Below, piece by piece: positions 16,708 to 27,776 of a stretch of 64,000 nt of DNA. The stretch is from Saccharothrix carnea (lineage in GTDB: Bacteria; Actinomycetota; Actinomycetes; Mycobacteriales; Pseudonocardiaceae): assembly GCF_003014735.1 (NCBI RefSeq), contig NZ_PYAX01000027.1, positions 1 to 64,000 on the forward strand. The letters run 5' to 3'. Under the pieces are notes generated by a model. The model was given only the letters and a program-made list of their open reading frames with translations. It had not been told where the DNA came from and made no database searches. Position 1 is the first letter of the stretch. Each line of letters starts with the position of its first letter. The translations under genes and the position numbers were made by a program.

Positions 16708-17199
16708 CTAGGCGCGGGCGGCCCGACCCGAGTAGGTCAGCGGGAACACCAGGTCCGTGCACGCGCTCGGCACGTCGTGCGCGATCTGCACGACCATCTC
16801 CACCTCGACCGACCCCGAGGGCGGGATGGTCACCGGCTCCGCCATCGGCACCACGGTCAGCACCGCGGGCGGGCAGCCCGGCACCTTGTTCTGCGCCTCG
16901 TCCAACGGCTGGCCCGGCTCGGCCTGCAACGTCAGCACCACGATGTCCACGCTGTTCGGGTTCGACAGCCGCACCAGGCGGGCACCCTCGCTGCCCGGCG
17001 TCAGCTCGACCGCCGCGCCGGAGATGTCGTTGATCTCGAACGGCTTGAGGTCGGACACCTCGCCGCCGCTCACCGAGTACGCCATCGCGGGCAGTTCCGG
17101 TTCCGGCCAGGTCAGGTGCATGGCAGCGACCACGGCGGCGCCCACGCCGAGGATGGTCATGGCGACGGCGACTTCCGCCCGCGGACCCAAGCTGCGCAT
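16708..17199 (-). CDS. Hypothetical exported or membrane-anchored protein
   Basis: A 163-residue protein. One hydrophobic segment lies at about 12-30 (VAMTILGVGAAVVAAMHL). A predominantly beta-like exported domain follows, with two cysteines (in GCPPA and SACTDL) that may form a disulfide. The pattern NPNSVDIVVLTLQ and IPPSGSVEVEMVV resembles an immunoglobulin-like or DUF11-type fold, but I do not recognise the family. It lies 6 bp from the convergent AlkD-like gene. Confidence 0.7.
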   Translation of the reverse strand: MRSLGPRAEVAVAMTILGVGAAVVAAMHLTWPEPELPAMAYSVSGGEVSDLKPFEINDISGAAVELTPGSEGARLVRLSNPNSVDIVVLTLQAEPGQPLDEAQNKVPGCPPAVLTVVPMAEPVTIPPSGSVEVEMVVQIAHDVPSACTDLVFPLTYSGRAARA

Positions 17200-17467
17200 G
17201 AGGCAACCTCACTCGATTGCTGCTCCAGGCGGTGGGTTCGCCGCTAGCTCCCCGTCGGACCGGCGACCAGACTCGCCCGGCGGTTCATCGCTTCGCCCCT
17301 CGGCCCAGCGGGCCGCGAAGCCAATCTTGGAGAACGTTCAACCTGTGCGCAAGGACCTGGCCGACCCGGAAAGAAAGGTCTTTGGGCCTCTTGACACGGC
17401 ACGCGACACTGCGTGATCAGCACGTTCACCCTGTCACAGCCACCGGGCGATTCACCCGTGCGGCGTA
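17200..17467. other. Intergenic spacer before the pheT terminator
   Basis: No gene is supported. A plus-strand TTGACA (17391-17396) with TGATCA 17 bp later looks promoter-like but has no plus-strand gene after it, so it is probably chance. The minus-strand promoter of the exported protein should also lie here but no strong element is visible. Confidence 0.4.
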
Positions 17468-17499
17468 GTCCTGGACCCGCACTCGTGCGGGTCCAGGAC
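17468..17499 (-). terminator. Perfect 15-bp stem-loop after pheT
   Basis: GTCCTGGACCCGCAC (17468-17482) pairs perfectly with GTGCGGGTCCAGGAC (17485-17499) across a 2-base gap (a few pairs must open for the loop). It starts 7 nt after the pheT stop and is a strong intrinsic terminator lacking a U-tract. Confidence 0.8.
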
Positions 17500-17506
17500 G
17501 CCCGCG

Positions 17507-19984
17507 TCAGCCTCTCAGCACCGCGCCGAAGCGCTCCGCGGCGGCGGCCACGGCCGCGTCACGTGCCGCCGTCGCCTCCTCCACGGTCAACGTGCGGTCC
17601 GGCGCGCGGAACCGCAGCGAGTACGCCAGCGACCGCTTGCCCTCGCCGACCTGGTCACCGGTGTAGACGTCGAACAGCCGGATGTCCTCCAGCAACGCCC
17701 CACCGCCCGTGCGCAGCACCCGCGCCACCTGCCCGGCGGGCACCTCCACCGGCACGACCACGGCCACGTCCAGCAGCACCGGCGGGTACGCCGACACGAC
17801 CGGCGCGGGCCGGTGGTCGCTCAACGGCAGCGCGTCGAGGTCCAGCTCCATCGCCACGGTCCGCTTCGGCAGCCCCAGCGCCTCCACCACCTTCGGGTGG
17901 AGCTCACCGGCGTGGCCCACGGGCCAGTCGCCGACGCGCAGCTCCGCGCACCGGCCGGGGTGCCACGGCGCGAGGTCGGAGGCGACCACGGTCAGCTCCA
18001 CCCCGTAGGCCTGGCCGACCAGCCGCGCGGCCTGCACCGCGTCCGCCCAGTCCGCCTGCCTGCCCTTGCCCCACCAGCCGGCCTGCTCGCGGTTGCCGGT
18101 CAGCACGGCCGCCACGTGCACCGGCTGCTGCGGCAGTGCCGCCAGCAGCGACGCCACCTGCGCGTCCGAGGGCCGCTCGCCCACGCCGACCTGCGGCACC
18201 GGCACCTGCTGCGTGCGCGGCAACGTCACCTGGGCGATCGTGTAGACCGCGAGGTCCTTCTGGCCGCGCGCCAGGTTCCGCTGCACCGTCTCCAGCAGGC
18301 CGGGCACCAGCGTGGTGGCCAGCGCGTGCTTGTCGGACTCCAGCGGGTTGAGCACGCTCACCGTGTTGCGCCGCACGTCGCCCTCGGGCAGGCCCAGCGC
18401 GTCGAACACCGCGGGCGCGACGAACGGGAACGGCTTGACCTCGACGAACCCGCTCTCCGCCAACGCGCGCGACACCGTGCGGCGACGGCGCTGCTGCTCG
18501 GTCAACCCGCGACCGGCGGGCGCGGGCGGCAGCGTGGACGGGATCGTGTCGTAGCCCTCCAGCCGCAGCACCTCCTCCACCAGGTCCGCGGGTTGGGTCA
18601 GGTCCGCGCGCCACGTCGGCGGGATCGCGGTGACCATGGTCGCGCCGTCGTCACCGGTGGTGACCTCGACCTGGCAGCCGATCTGGCCGAGCCTGCGCGC
18701 CGTCACGCCGCGGGCGTAGTTCACGCCGGCGACCCGGTCGGGCAGGTTGATCGGCATGGACACCGGCTTGGGCTGCGTCGGCCCGCCCACGTCCGTGCGA
18801 CCGGGCTTGATGCTGCCGTCGCCGAACATGTCCAGCAGCCGGGCCGCGCGCTCCAGGGCGACCGGCGCCAGGGCCGTGTCCACGGTGCGCTCGAACCGCT
18901 TGGCCGCCTCGCTGGGCAGCTTGTGCCTGCGCACCGTGCGGGCGATGGACGCCGGGTCCCAGTTCGCCGCCTCCAGCAGGATGTCCGAGCTGGTCGCGGA
19001 CACCTCGGTGCTCGCGCCGCCCATCACACCGGCCAGCGAGACCACGCCGCTGTCGTCGGCGATCACGATGTCGTCCGGGTCCAGCGCGCGGACCTGCTCG
19101 TCCAGCGTGGTCAGCTTCTCGCCAGCCACCGCGCGCCGCACCACCAGGCCGCCCTTGACCGACCGCGCGTCGAACGCGTGCAGCGGCTGGCCCAGCTCCA
19201 GCATCACGTAGTTGGTGACGTCCACCGGCAGCGAGATCGACCGGATGCCCGCCAGCATCAGCCGCCGGCGCATCCACCACGGCGTCGGCGCGGTCGGGTC
19301 GACGCCGCTGACGCGCCGGGCCACGAACCGGGAGCACGCGCCCTCGTCCTCGATGCGGACGGGCAGCACCTCGCCCTCGCCCTCGGGGACCTCGGCCGTG
19401 CCGGGGTCGCGGTAGGGCACGTCGAACGCGCACGCGATCTCGCGGGCCAGGCCGCGCACCGAGAACGCGTAGCCCCGGTCGGGGGTCGGTGCGACCTCGA
19501 TCACCGTGTCGCCCAGGCCGAGCAGCTCGATCGCGTCGTCACCGGGCTGCGCCGTGCCGCTGGGCAGCACCATGATCCCGGAGTGGTCGTCGCCCAGGCC
19601 CAGCTCGGCGGCCGAGCAGATCATGCCGTTGCTGGTGCGGCCGTAGGTCTTGCGCGCCGAGATGGTGAAGCCGCCCGGCAGCACCGCGCCGGGCAGCGCC
19701 ACCACGACCGTGTCACCCTCCTGGAAGTTCGACGCGCCGCAGACGATGCCGTTGACCTGGTCCGGGCCGACCTCGACCTGGCAGTAGCGGATCGGCTTCT
19801 TGAACTCGGTCAGCTCCTCGATCTCCACCACGCGGCCCGCGACGAGCGGACCGGTGACCGAGTCGAGCTCGTGGACGTCCTCGACCTCGATGCCGATCCG
19901 GACGAACGCCTCGGCGAGCTGCTCGGGCGTGGGCGTCTCGGCGAACTCGAGGTTCTCGACCAGCCAGGTAACCGGAATGCGCAC
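17507..19984 (-). CDS. pheT: Phenylalanyl-tRNA synthetase beta subunit
   Basis: An 825-residue partner of PheS in the alpha2-beta2 synthetase. It starts MRIPVTWLVENL. An OB-fold tRNA-binding domain (about 40-150) is followed by the B3/4 editing domain, where misacylated Tyr is hydrolysed. B5 contains the RVAGVNYARG segment, and the C-terminal anticodon-binding FDX-ACB domain ends near FGAVLRG. It begins 3 nt after the pheS stop, so the two are co-translated. Confidence 0.97.
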   Translation of the reverse strand: MRIPVTWLVENLEFAETPTPEQLAEAFVRIGIEVEDVHELDSVTGPLVAGRVVEIEELTEFKKPIRYCQVEVGPDQVNGIVCGASNFQEGDTVVVALPGAVLPGGFTISARKTYGRTSNGMICSAAELGLGDDHSGIMVLPSGTAQPGDDAIELLGLGDTVIEVAPTPDRGYAFSVRGLAREIACAFDVPYRDPGTAEVPEGEGEVLPVRIEDEGACSRFVARRVSGVDPTAPTPWWMRRRLMLAGIRSISLPVDVTNYVMLELGQPLHAFDARSVKGGLVVRRAVAGEKLTTLDEQVRALDPDDIVIADDSGVVSLAGVMGGASTEVSATSSDILLEAANWDPASIARTVRRHKLPSEAAKRFERTVDTALAPVALERAARLLDMFGDGSIKPGRTDVGGPTQPKPVSMPINLPDRVAGVNYARGVTARRLGQIGCQVEVTTGDDGATMVTAIPPTWRADLTQPADLVEEVLRLEGYDTIPSTLPPAPAGRGLTEQQRRRRTVSRALAESGFVEVKPFPFVAPAVFDALGLPEGDVRRNTVSVLNPLESDKHALATTLVPGLLETVQRNLARGQKDLAVYTIAQVTLPRTQQVPVPQVGVGERPSDAQVASLLAALPQQPVHVAAVLTGNREQAGWWGKGRQADWADAVQAARLVGQAYGVELTVVASDLAPWHPGRCAELRVGDWPVGHAGELHPKVVEALGLPKRTVAMELDLDALPLSDHRPAPVVSAYPPVLLDVAVVVPVEVPAGQVARVLRTGGGALLEDIRLFDVYTGDQVGEGKRSLAYSLRFRAPDRTLTVEEATAARDAAVAAAAERFGAVLRG

Positions 19985-19987
19985 CGG

Positions 19988-21398
<1,411 letters not shown>

Positions 21399-23153
21399 AT
21401 GGCACACACCTTCGGTGTCGACCTGCGCGGGATCATCGACCTGCTCAGCCACCACCTCTACAGCAGCCCGCGGGTGTACGCGCGCGAGCTGCTGCAGAAC
21501 GCGGTGGACGCGATCACCGCCCGCCGCGCGCTGCAACCGGACGCGCCGGGCGAGGTCGTGATCGAGCCGGTCGGGTCCTCCGGCGGCACCTTCCGCATCT
21601 CCGACACCGGTATCGGCCTCACCGAGCGCGAGGTGCACGACCTGCTGTCCACGCTCGGCCGCACGTCCAAGCGCGACGACCTCGGCTTCGCCCGCCAGGG
21701 CTTCCTCGGCCAGTTCGGCGTCGGCCTGCTGTCGGCGTTCCTGGTCGCCGACCGCATCCGGCTCGTCAGCCGCTCGGTCAAAGGTGGCCCGGCGGTGCGG
21801 TGGACGGCCGACTCGGCGGGCAACTACGAGGTCGAGGTCGACGACGCCGCGCGCGGCGACATCGGCACCACGATCGAGCTGGTGCCGCACCGCGACTCCG
21901 AGCACTGGCTGGAGCGCGACGTGGTCAAGGCGCTGGTCACCGAGTACGGCGAACTCCTGCCGGTGACGGTCCGGATCGGCGACGAGGTCGTCACGCACGG
22001 CGAGCTGCCGTGGGTGGAAGACGCCCTGGCCTACGGCGAGAAGGTGCTGGGCGTCCAGCCGTTCGACGCGATCCCGGTCGAGGTACCGACGGTGGGTCTC
22101 AAAGGCGTCGCCTACGTGCTGCCCGGCGGTGTGCACCCCGGCGCACGCCAGTCCCACCGCGTCTACCTGAAGCGGATGCTCGTCGGCGACGCCATCGAGG
22201 GCCTGCTGCCCGAGTGGGCCTACTTCGTGCGCTGCGTGGTCGACTCGACGTCGCTGCGGCCGACCGCGAGCCGCGAGTCGCTCTACCAGGACGAGACACT
22301 GCTCGCCGTGCGCGAGGAGCTGGGCCGCCAGGTCCGCGACTGGCTCGTCCGGCTCGACGCGACCAGCCCCGAGCGCACCCGTGCCCTGCTCGACGCGCAC
22401 CACCTCGGCATCAAGTCGCTGGCCAGGGTGGACGACGAGATGCTGCGGCTGGTCGAGCGTTGGCTGCCGTTCGAGACCACGGACGGCCCTCAGTCGCTGC
22501 GCCAGTTCCGCCGCAAGCACGGCACCATCGCGCACGTGCCGGACGTGGACGAGTTCCGCCAGCTCGCGCCGGTCGCGCACGCCCAGGGCATGGGCCTGGT
22601 CAACGCGGGCTACGCCTACGACGCGGAGATCATGGCCCGGCTGGTCGCCCTGGACGGTCCCACCGCCGCGCGCCGGGTCGCGCCGACCGAGGTGCTGGCC
22701 GCGCTGGACGACCCGGACCCGGAGCTGGAGCGCGCGCTGCGCGAGCGGTTCACCATGGCCAAGGACGTGCTGGAGCGGCACGACTGCGACGCCGTGCCGC
22801 GTGACTTCGACCCGGGCTCGTTGCCCGCGCTGCTGGTCACCAACGTGGAGGCCGAGCGCAGGCGGGACGCGCAGCAGGTCGGCGAGCAGGCCGACCCGCT
22901 GTGGGCGGAACTGCTGGGCAGCCTGGTCGAGTCGTCGTCGGACGCCGCCCAGCGGCTCGTGCTCAACTGCCGCAACCCGCTGGTGCGGCGGCTGGCTCAG
23001 CTGACCGACCCGGCGCTGGTGGAGCTGACCGTGGAGTCGCTGTACGTGCACGCCCTGCTGCAGGCGCGGCGTCCGATGCGGCCGAAGGACACCGCGGCGC
23101 TGAACCGTTCGTTCCTGGAACTGCTGGACCGCGCTGTGGGGGATCACCTGTGA
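21399..23153 (+). CDS. Hsp90-like (HtpG-related) GHKL ATPase
   Basis: A 584-residue Hsp90-family protein. The N-terminal Bergerat fold keeps the ATP site: ELLQNAVDA (Glu30, Asn34), ISDTGIG (Asp69) and the lid-end GQFGVGLLS (104-112). The middle domain retains the catalytic-arginine loop TASRESL (Arg292), aligning with NVSREIL of HtpG, so ATP hydrolysis is likely. The last ~200 residues do not resemble the HtpG dimerisation domain in any motif I can see. GAGGTGA lies 12 nt before the ATG. The next gene overlaps by 4 nt, so its partner is probably the helical-repeat protein. Client proteins are unknown. Confidence 0.9.
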   Translation: MAHTFGVDLRGIIDLLSHHLYSSPRVYARELLQNAVDAITARRALQPDAPGEVVIEPVGSSGGTFRISDTGIGLTEREVHDLLSTLGRTSKRDDLGFARQGFLGQFGVGLLSAFLVADRIRLVSRSVKGGPAVRWTADSAGNYEVEVDDAARGDIGTTIELVPHRDSEHWLERDVVKALVTEYGELLPVTVRIGDEVVTHGELPWVEDALAYGEKVLGVQPFDAIPVEVPTVGLKGVAYVLPGGVHPGARQSHRVYLKRMLVGDAIEGLLPEWAYFVRCVVDSTSLRPTASRESLYQDETLLAVREELGRQVRDWLVRLDATSPERTRALLDAHHLGIKSLARVDDEMLRLVERWLPFETTDGPQSLRQFRRKHGTIAHVPDVDEFRQLAPVAHAQGMGLVNAGYAYDAEIMARLVALDGPTAARRVAPTEVLAALDDPDPELERALRERFTMAKDVLERHDCDAVPRDFDPGSLPALLVTNVEAERRRDAQQVGEQADPLWAELLGSLVESSSDAAQRLVLNCRNPLVRRLAQLTDPALVELTVESLYVHALLQARRPMRPKDTAALNRSFLELLDRAVGDHL

Positions 23154-25954
23154 ACGAGGAGAAGGAAGCCGCCGAGCGGCAGTTCGTCGAGGCCTACCAC
23201 CTGCCGGAGGGCATGCCGCGGCACGAGGCGCTGGAACGCGCGGCCCGTGCCGCCGACGCCGTCGACCACCTGCCGCTGGCGGTGAGCTGCCGGATCGCGC
23301 TCATCCGCTCGGCCTACGACCTGGGCCGCTACGACCTGATGCTGGCGCCGTTCGCGTGGTGCGGCACGGCCGAGCAGCGCGACCCCACGGCGTTCGACGA
23401 GTGGGAGACGCACAGCTTCGACTGGGCGCACAAGTGGATCGTCAGCGGCCTGATCGCGGACCCCCGGTTCACGCTGGCGCAGATCGGGTCGTTCGTCGAC
23501 CAGCTCGCCGAGCGCTACCAGCGGCTCGGGTACTCGATGCAGCCGGTCCACGGCGCCCGTGCCGACCTGGCCGCGCACGTCGGCGACGACGAGGCGTACC
23601 GGGAGCACTTCGCGAAGTACCTGGCGATGGACCGCGGCCCGATGAGCGACTGCGAGGCGTGCGTCATCGAGGAGCAGGCCGGTCACCTGATCCGGCAGGG
23701 CAAGCACGCCGAGGCGGTCGCGCACGCCGAGCACCAGCTGGGGCAGGAGACCGGCTGCGCGACCCAGCCGCAGGGCATCCTGACCACGTTGACGCCCGCG
23801 TTCGTGGCGCTGGGCGACGTGGACCGGGCGCGGCAGGCACACGTGGTGGCGTACCGGCTGGTGCGCGACGACCTGGTCAGCGGCTACCTGGAGGACCACC
23901 TGGAGTTCTGCGCGACGTCGGGCAACGTGCGGCGCGGCGTCGAGCTGCTGCGCGGCCACCTGCACCGGGTGCACCACTCGACCAGCCCGTCCCGGGCCAT
24001 GCACTTCGCGGCGGGTGCCGCGCTGCTGCTCAGCCGGGTGTCGGCGGACGAGGAGTTCCACGTGCCGCACGACGGGCGCACGACCGTGCTGTCCGCGCCG
24101 GAGCTGCGTGAGCTGCTGGAGGCGCAGGCGCTGGAGATCGCGGCCCGGTTCGACCGGCGCAACGGCAGTGACGCGGTGAGCACCCGCATCCGGCGCACGC
24201 TGGCCGCGTCGGACACGATCCCGGTGCCGCTGGCCGTGCCGATCCCGTCCGCGCCCGCGCCGGTCGCCTCCGTCGACGAGGAGCCGGTGACCGTGGCCGA
24301 CCCGGTCGAGCTGGCGCAACAGCTGTGCGACGCGTTCGACAGCGGCGAGTTCATCGTCGGCATGCGGCTGCTGCGGTCGTTGCCGGAGGACATGGACCCG
24401 TTGCTGCCGGAGACGCTGGGCGCGCTGGTCGCGGCGCGGCGGGCGATCGTCGGCGGGCACGTGCGGCCGAAGGAGGAGGTGCTGGCGGAGCTGGACGTGG
24501 CGATCGAGCGGCTGGTCGCGTGCGGTGAGCACGACCTCGCCAACCGGTACCGGGCGCGGGGCGCGGGGCTGCGCGCCGAGGAGGACGGGCCGGCGGAGTC
24601 CACCGCGGTGGCGCGCACCTGCCTGGCCGAGGCCGAGGCGACGGGCACCCCGTACACGCGGGTGCTGACCAGGTTGCTGCTGGCGGACCTGCTGGCGGAC
24701 GCGGACGAGACCGACGAGCAGGGCGCGTTGGCCGCCGAGGCGCTGGAGCTGGCCCGGGCCGAGGTGCCGGAGCTGGTGTCGCGGGCGCGGTGCGACCGGG
24801 CCCAGTACCTGGCGAGCACCGGGCAGCTGGACGAGGCGCACGGCGAGGTCGTGGACGTGCTGTCGGACGCGCCGTCCGCGTCGGTGCGGTTCGACGCGTT
24901 GCGGCTGCTGCTGAAGATCCAGACCGTGCGGGGCGAGGAGGAGGCCGTGCGGACGGCCGCCGAGTTCGTCGGCGCGTTCGGCTCGCCGCGCGGTCCGTGG
25001 ACGGCGGAGACGCACCGGCAGCGGGTGGCGTCGGTGGAACGCCTCGGCTTGGAGGCCGAGCACCTGCCGGAGCTGCGGGAGGCGGTGACGGTCGGGCATG
25101 AGCTCGGCGTGCCGGATGACGTGGCGAAGGCGTGCTACGCCCTGGCCGGCGGCTACCTCAAGGCGGGCCGCTTCGTCGAGGCCGCCGAGGCGCTGGAGGA
25201 GGCCGTGCGGGTGATCGAGGGCGGCGAGGTGGACCCGGACGTCATCGTCCCCGTCCGCTACCGCCTGGGTCAGGTGTGCGCCCGCCTGGACGAGATCGAG
25301 GCCGCCCGCCGTCACCTGGAAGTCGCCCTGGGCCTGGTCCCGCCGGACGAGCCGTGGCGTCGGGCCATGGTGCTGGACGTCCTGGCGGGCGTCCTGCGCC
25401 GCTTGGACCTACCGCTGGAAGCCGCCTCCGCCTACCAGGGCGCCGCGACCGCGTGGCAGGAGGTCGACGAACCGGCCGAAGCCGCCGGCTCCCTGGTCGA
25501 AGCCGCCGCCGCGCTGCCGAACGAGGAGGCCGCCGAGTGCGCCACCACGTTGACCGAGGCGGAACACCTCCTGCAGTCGGTGGAGGATCCCGACCACCGC
25601 ACGCACCTGACGGCTCGGATCGCCGCGATCCGGGCGTTCCTGCACATCCAGGCGGGCGAGCACGCGGCGGCGATCGAGCAGAACGGCATCGCCGAGGAAC
25701 TGGCCGCCCAACTGGGCGACCTGGACTGGCAGACGTTCCTGGTGACCAGGGGCGCGCGCTTCCTGCTGGACTCGGGTGATCAGCCCAACGCCGAGTCGGA
25801 AGCCCGCCGCGCCGGCACCTTGATCAACGACGAGACCCCACCCCAACTCCTCGGCGACATCGCCAACGTCCTCGAGGAAGCCCTCCGAACCCAATCCAAA
25901 CCGACCGCGAGCGACCCCCTACTCCGCACCCTGAACACCCGCCTGGAAGCTTGA
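23150..25954 (+). CDS. Large TPR-like helical-repeat protein partnered with the Hsp90-like ATPase
   Basis: A 934-residue, mostly alpha-helical Ala/Glu/Leu-rich protein. The N-terminal ~330 residues are a distinct conserved-looking region with FAWCGTAEQRDP and MSDCEACVIEEQAGHLIRQG. A Pro/Ala/Val linker spans about 365-385. The C-terminal ~550 residues consist of helix-turn-helix pairs typical of TPR solenoids (for example AKACYALAGGYLKAGRFVEA and ARLDEIEAARRHLEVALGL). There is no signal peptide or membrane segment. The GTG start overlaps the upstream stop (GTGA). Eukaryotic Hsp90 co-chaperones often bind through TPR domains, so a co-chaperone or client-adaptor role is plausible but inferred. 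Confidence 0.85.
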   Translation: MNEEKEAAERQFVEAYHLPEGMPRHEALERAARAADAVDHLPLAVSCRIALIRSAYDLGRYDLMLAPFAWCGTAEQRDPTAFDEWETHSFDWAHKWIVSGLIADPRFTLAQIGSFVDQLAERYQRLGYSMQPVHGARADLAAHVGDDEAYREHFAKYLAMDRGPMSDCEACVIEEQAGHLIRQGKHAEAVAHAEHQLGQETGCATQPQGILTTLTPAFVALGDVDRARQAHVVAYRLVRDDLVSGYLEDHLEFCATSGNVRRGVELLRGHLHRVHHSTSPSRAMHFAAGAALLLSRVSADEEFHVPHDGRTTVLSAPELRELLEAQALEIAARFDRRNGSDAVSTRIRRTLAASDTIPVPLAVPIPSAPAPVASVDEEPVTVADPVELAQQLCDAFDSGEFIVGMRLLRSLPEDMDPLLPETLGALVAARRAIVGGHVRPKEEVLAELDVAIERLVACGEHDLANRYRARGAGLRAEEDGPAESTAVARTCLAEAEATGTPYTRVLTRLLLADLLADADETDEQGALAAEALELARAEVPELVSRARCDRAQYLASTGQLDEAHGEVVDVLSDAPSASVRFDALRLLLKIQTVRGEEEAVRTAAEFVGAFGSPRGPWTAETHRQRVASVERLGLEAEHLPELREAVTVGHELGVPDDVAKACYALAGGYLKAGRFVEAAEALEEAVRVIEGGEVDPDVIVPVRYRLGQVCARLDEIEAARRHLEVALGLVPPDEPWRRAMVLDVLAGVLRRLDLPLEAASAYQGAATAWQEVDEPAEAAGSLVEAAAALPNEEAAECATTLTEAEHLLQSVEDPDHRTHLTARIAAIRAFLHIQAGEHAAAIEQNGIAEELAAQLGDLDWQTFLVTRGARFLLDSGDQPNAESEARRAGTLINDETPPQLLGDIANVLEEALRTQSKPTASDPLLRTLNTRLEA

Positions 25955-25959
25955 TCAAA

Positions 25960-26000
25960 TGCGGCTTGCCACCCTCAAACCCGCAGGTCAGCAAGCCGCA
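25960..26000 (+). terminator. Stem-loop after the Hsp90/TPR operon
   Basis: TGCGGCTTGC (25960-25969) and GCAAGCCGCA (25991-26000) form a perfect 10-bp stem with a 21-nt loop, just after the TPR gene stop. Confidence 0.55.
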
Positions 26001-26541
26001 GACCAGGCTCGCCAAGTGTCAACCATGATCACCCCATCGAGCGAATCACCGCTCTACCGAGAACCAAAACCAACTTCGTGCGTCGCCTAGAACAAGCAAG
26101 GAGGCCGGCCCAGGCACCAGGAGACCCCCGCCCCACACCCCCACCGACCCGACCACCACACCCCCGGCCAACCTCCCCCACCGCCCCACCACCACCAGCC
26201 GGACGAGGTGCGGGCACACAGCCCTCACTGAGGTGCAGCGGCCCGCCCGGGAGTACAGCGAAACCTGCCGAGGCCCGGCCACCGCCAACCCACCCACTGG
26301 CCCACGGCGGCCTGCCGGGCTGCGGCCACCTGACAGCCGCACGGCGGCCTGCCGGGCTGTGGCCATCTGACTGCCGGGGCGGCCACGCGCTGGTCCGCAG
26401 CGGTCTGCCGGGCTGCGGCCACCCGACTGCCGCACGGCAGCCTGCCGACACACGGCGGCCGGCAGGGGTGAACGGAGGCGGGACACCGGGGCGTCCGTCA
26501 GACCCTGGGCGCGCGGCCGTCAGACGCCGGGCGCGCGGCCG
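26001..26541. repeat. Repeat-bearing spacer with 37-bp tandem units
   Basis: Units at 26303-26339 and 26340-26376 are near-identical (CACGGCGGCCTGCCGGGCTG at the start). A third unit follows at 26397-26432 after a 20-bp interruption and a partial fourth from 26433. Near the right edge a short unit containing GGGCGCGCGGCCGTCAG is repeated twice. The left part (26001-26300) is proline-codon-like GC-rich sequence. No frame has a convincing start, ribosome site or family resemblance, so no gene is called. Confidence 0.7.
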
Positions 26542-27390
26542 TCAGGCCCGCTGGGCACGAGCCGAAGCGTAAAGACACACCGCGGCGGCGGTCGCCAGGT
26601 TGAGGCTCTCGGCCCCGCCGTAGATCGGCACCTTCAGCGAGGCGTCCAAACCGGCCACGACCTCGTCCGGCAACCCGTGCGCCTCGCTGCCGAACACCCA
26701 CCCGGTCGGCACGGCGAGGTCACCGCGCAGGTCGGCGGTCACCAGGTCCTCGGGCGCGTACCCGTCCGCCGCGACCAGCCGCAGCCCCGCCGCGCGGCAC
26801 GCCGCGAACGCCTCGCCCGCGTCCCGCACCCGCGCGATCGGCAGGTGGAACACGCTGCCGGTGGACGCGCGCACGCACTTGCCGTTGTGCGGGTCGACCG
26901 TGTCGCCGGCGAAGATCACCGCGTCGGCGCCCGCCGCGTCCGCCACGCGCACCACGGTGCCCGCGTTGCCCGGGTCCGCCACGCCGTGCAGCACGGCCAC
27001 CAGCCGCGCACCCGGCGCGAGCGCCGCGGAAAGCGGCACGTCGACGAGCGAGCACACGGCGACGAGTCCCTGCGGCGTCACGGTCTCCGACAGCCCGGCG
27101 GCGGCCTTGTCGGTCACGGTGCTGACGGGCACGCCGGCGTCGACCGCGGCGTGCACCAGCGAGCGGTTGCGGGTGGCGGCGTCGGCGGTGACGAAGAGTT
27201 CGTGCACGTGGCCGCGGTCGGTGGCGGCCCAGGCCAGGGCCTCGCGGACGGCCTGCGCGCCCTCGGCGAGGAAGCGCGAGGCGCGGTCGCGGCCGGAACG
27301 CCTGGTCAGGTGCTTAGCGGCAACGACCCGGGGAGTCCGTTCGGTGAACGGAGCATCCCCGGGTCGTGGTGCGCGATCGTTCGCGCTCAG
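26542..27390 (-). CDS. SpoU/TrmH-family RNA 2'-O-methyltransferase (TsnR-like)
   Basis: A ~282-residue SPOUT-class enzyme. An N-terminal substrate-binding domain ([13 protein letters not shown] to about residue 95) precedes the knotted SAM-binding domain, with motif 1 in [13 protein letters not shown], motif 2 in [11 protein letters not shown] and motif 3 in [14 protein letters not shown]. It probably methylates a ribose in 23S rRNA; the mycobacterial gene after rplT is tsnR. No ATG, GTG or TTG is in frame near the expected start. CTG overlapping the rplT stop as CTGA gives the expected N-terminal region. The start is uncertain. Confidence 0.88.
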   Translation of the reverse strand: MSANDRAPRPGDAPFTERTPRVVAAKHLTRRSGRDRASRFLAEGAQAVREALAWAATDRGHVHELFVTADAATRNRSLVHAAVDAGVPVSTVTDKAAAGLSETVTPQGLVAVCSLVDVPLSAALAPGARLVAVLHGVADPGNAGTVVRVADAAGADAVIFAGDTVDPHNGKCVRASTGSVFHLPIARVRDAGEAFAACRAAGLRLVAADGYAPEDLVTADLRGDLAVPTGWVFGSEAHGLPDEVVAGLDASLKVPIYGGAESLNLATAAAVCLYASARAQRA

Positions 27391-27776
27391 GCCTTGTCCT
27401 CGACGGGCGCGTTGACGTCGCTCGGCAGGGCGGCGCGAGCGGCCTCGACCAGCGCGGTGAACGCGCCGGCGTCGCTGACGGCCAGCTCGGCGAGGATCTT
27501 GCGGTCGACCTCGATGCCGGCCAGGCGCAGGCCCTGGATGAAGCGGTTGTACGTCATGCCGTTGGCGCGGACACCGGCGTTGATGCGCTGGATCCACAGC
27601 TTCCGGAAGTCACCCTTGCGGGCGCGGCGGTCCCGGTAGGCGTAGTTGAGCGAGTGGAGCACCTGCTCCTTGGCCTTGCGGTACAGCCTCGAACGCTGGC
27701 CGCGGTAGCCGCTGGCGAGCTCAAGGGTGGTACGGCGCTTCTTCTGGGCGTTCACTGCCCTTTTGACGCGTGCCAC
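27387..27776 (-). CDS. rplT: 50S ribosomal protein L20
   Basis: A 129-residue very basic early 50S assembly protein. [15 protein letters not shown] and [19 protein letters not shown] are diagnostic. The C-terminal VEDKA tail overlaps the proposed start of the methyltransferase gene. L20 represses its own operon in some bacteria. Confidence 0.98.
   Translation of the reverse strand: MARVKRAVNAQKKRRTTLELASGYRGQRSRLYRKAKEQVLHSLNYAYRDRRARKGDFRKLWIQRINAGVRANGMTYNRFIQGLRLAGIEVDRKILAELAVSDAGAFTALVEAARAALPSDVNAPVEDKA

Noticed and set aside
17391-17418. Plus-strand TTGACA/TGATCA promoter
   Set aside because: No plus-strand gene follows; pheT is on the opposite strand and a terminator stem comes next.
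26046-26572. Frames of 140-164 codons on both strands in the spacer
   Set aside because: They read through 37-bp repeats and proline-rich filler, with no ribosome-binding site.
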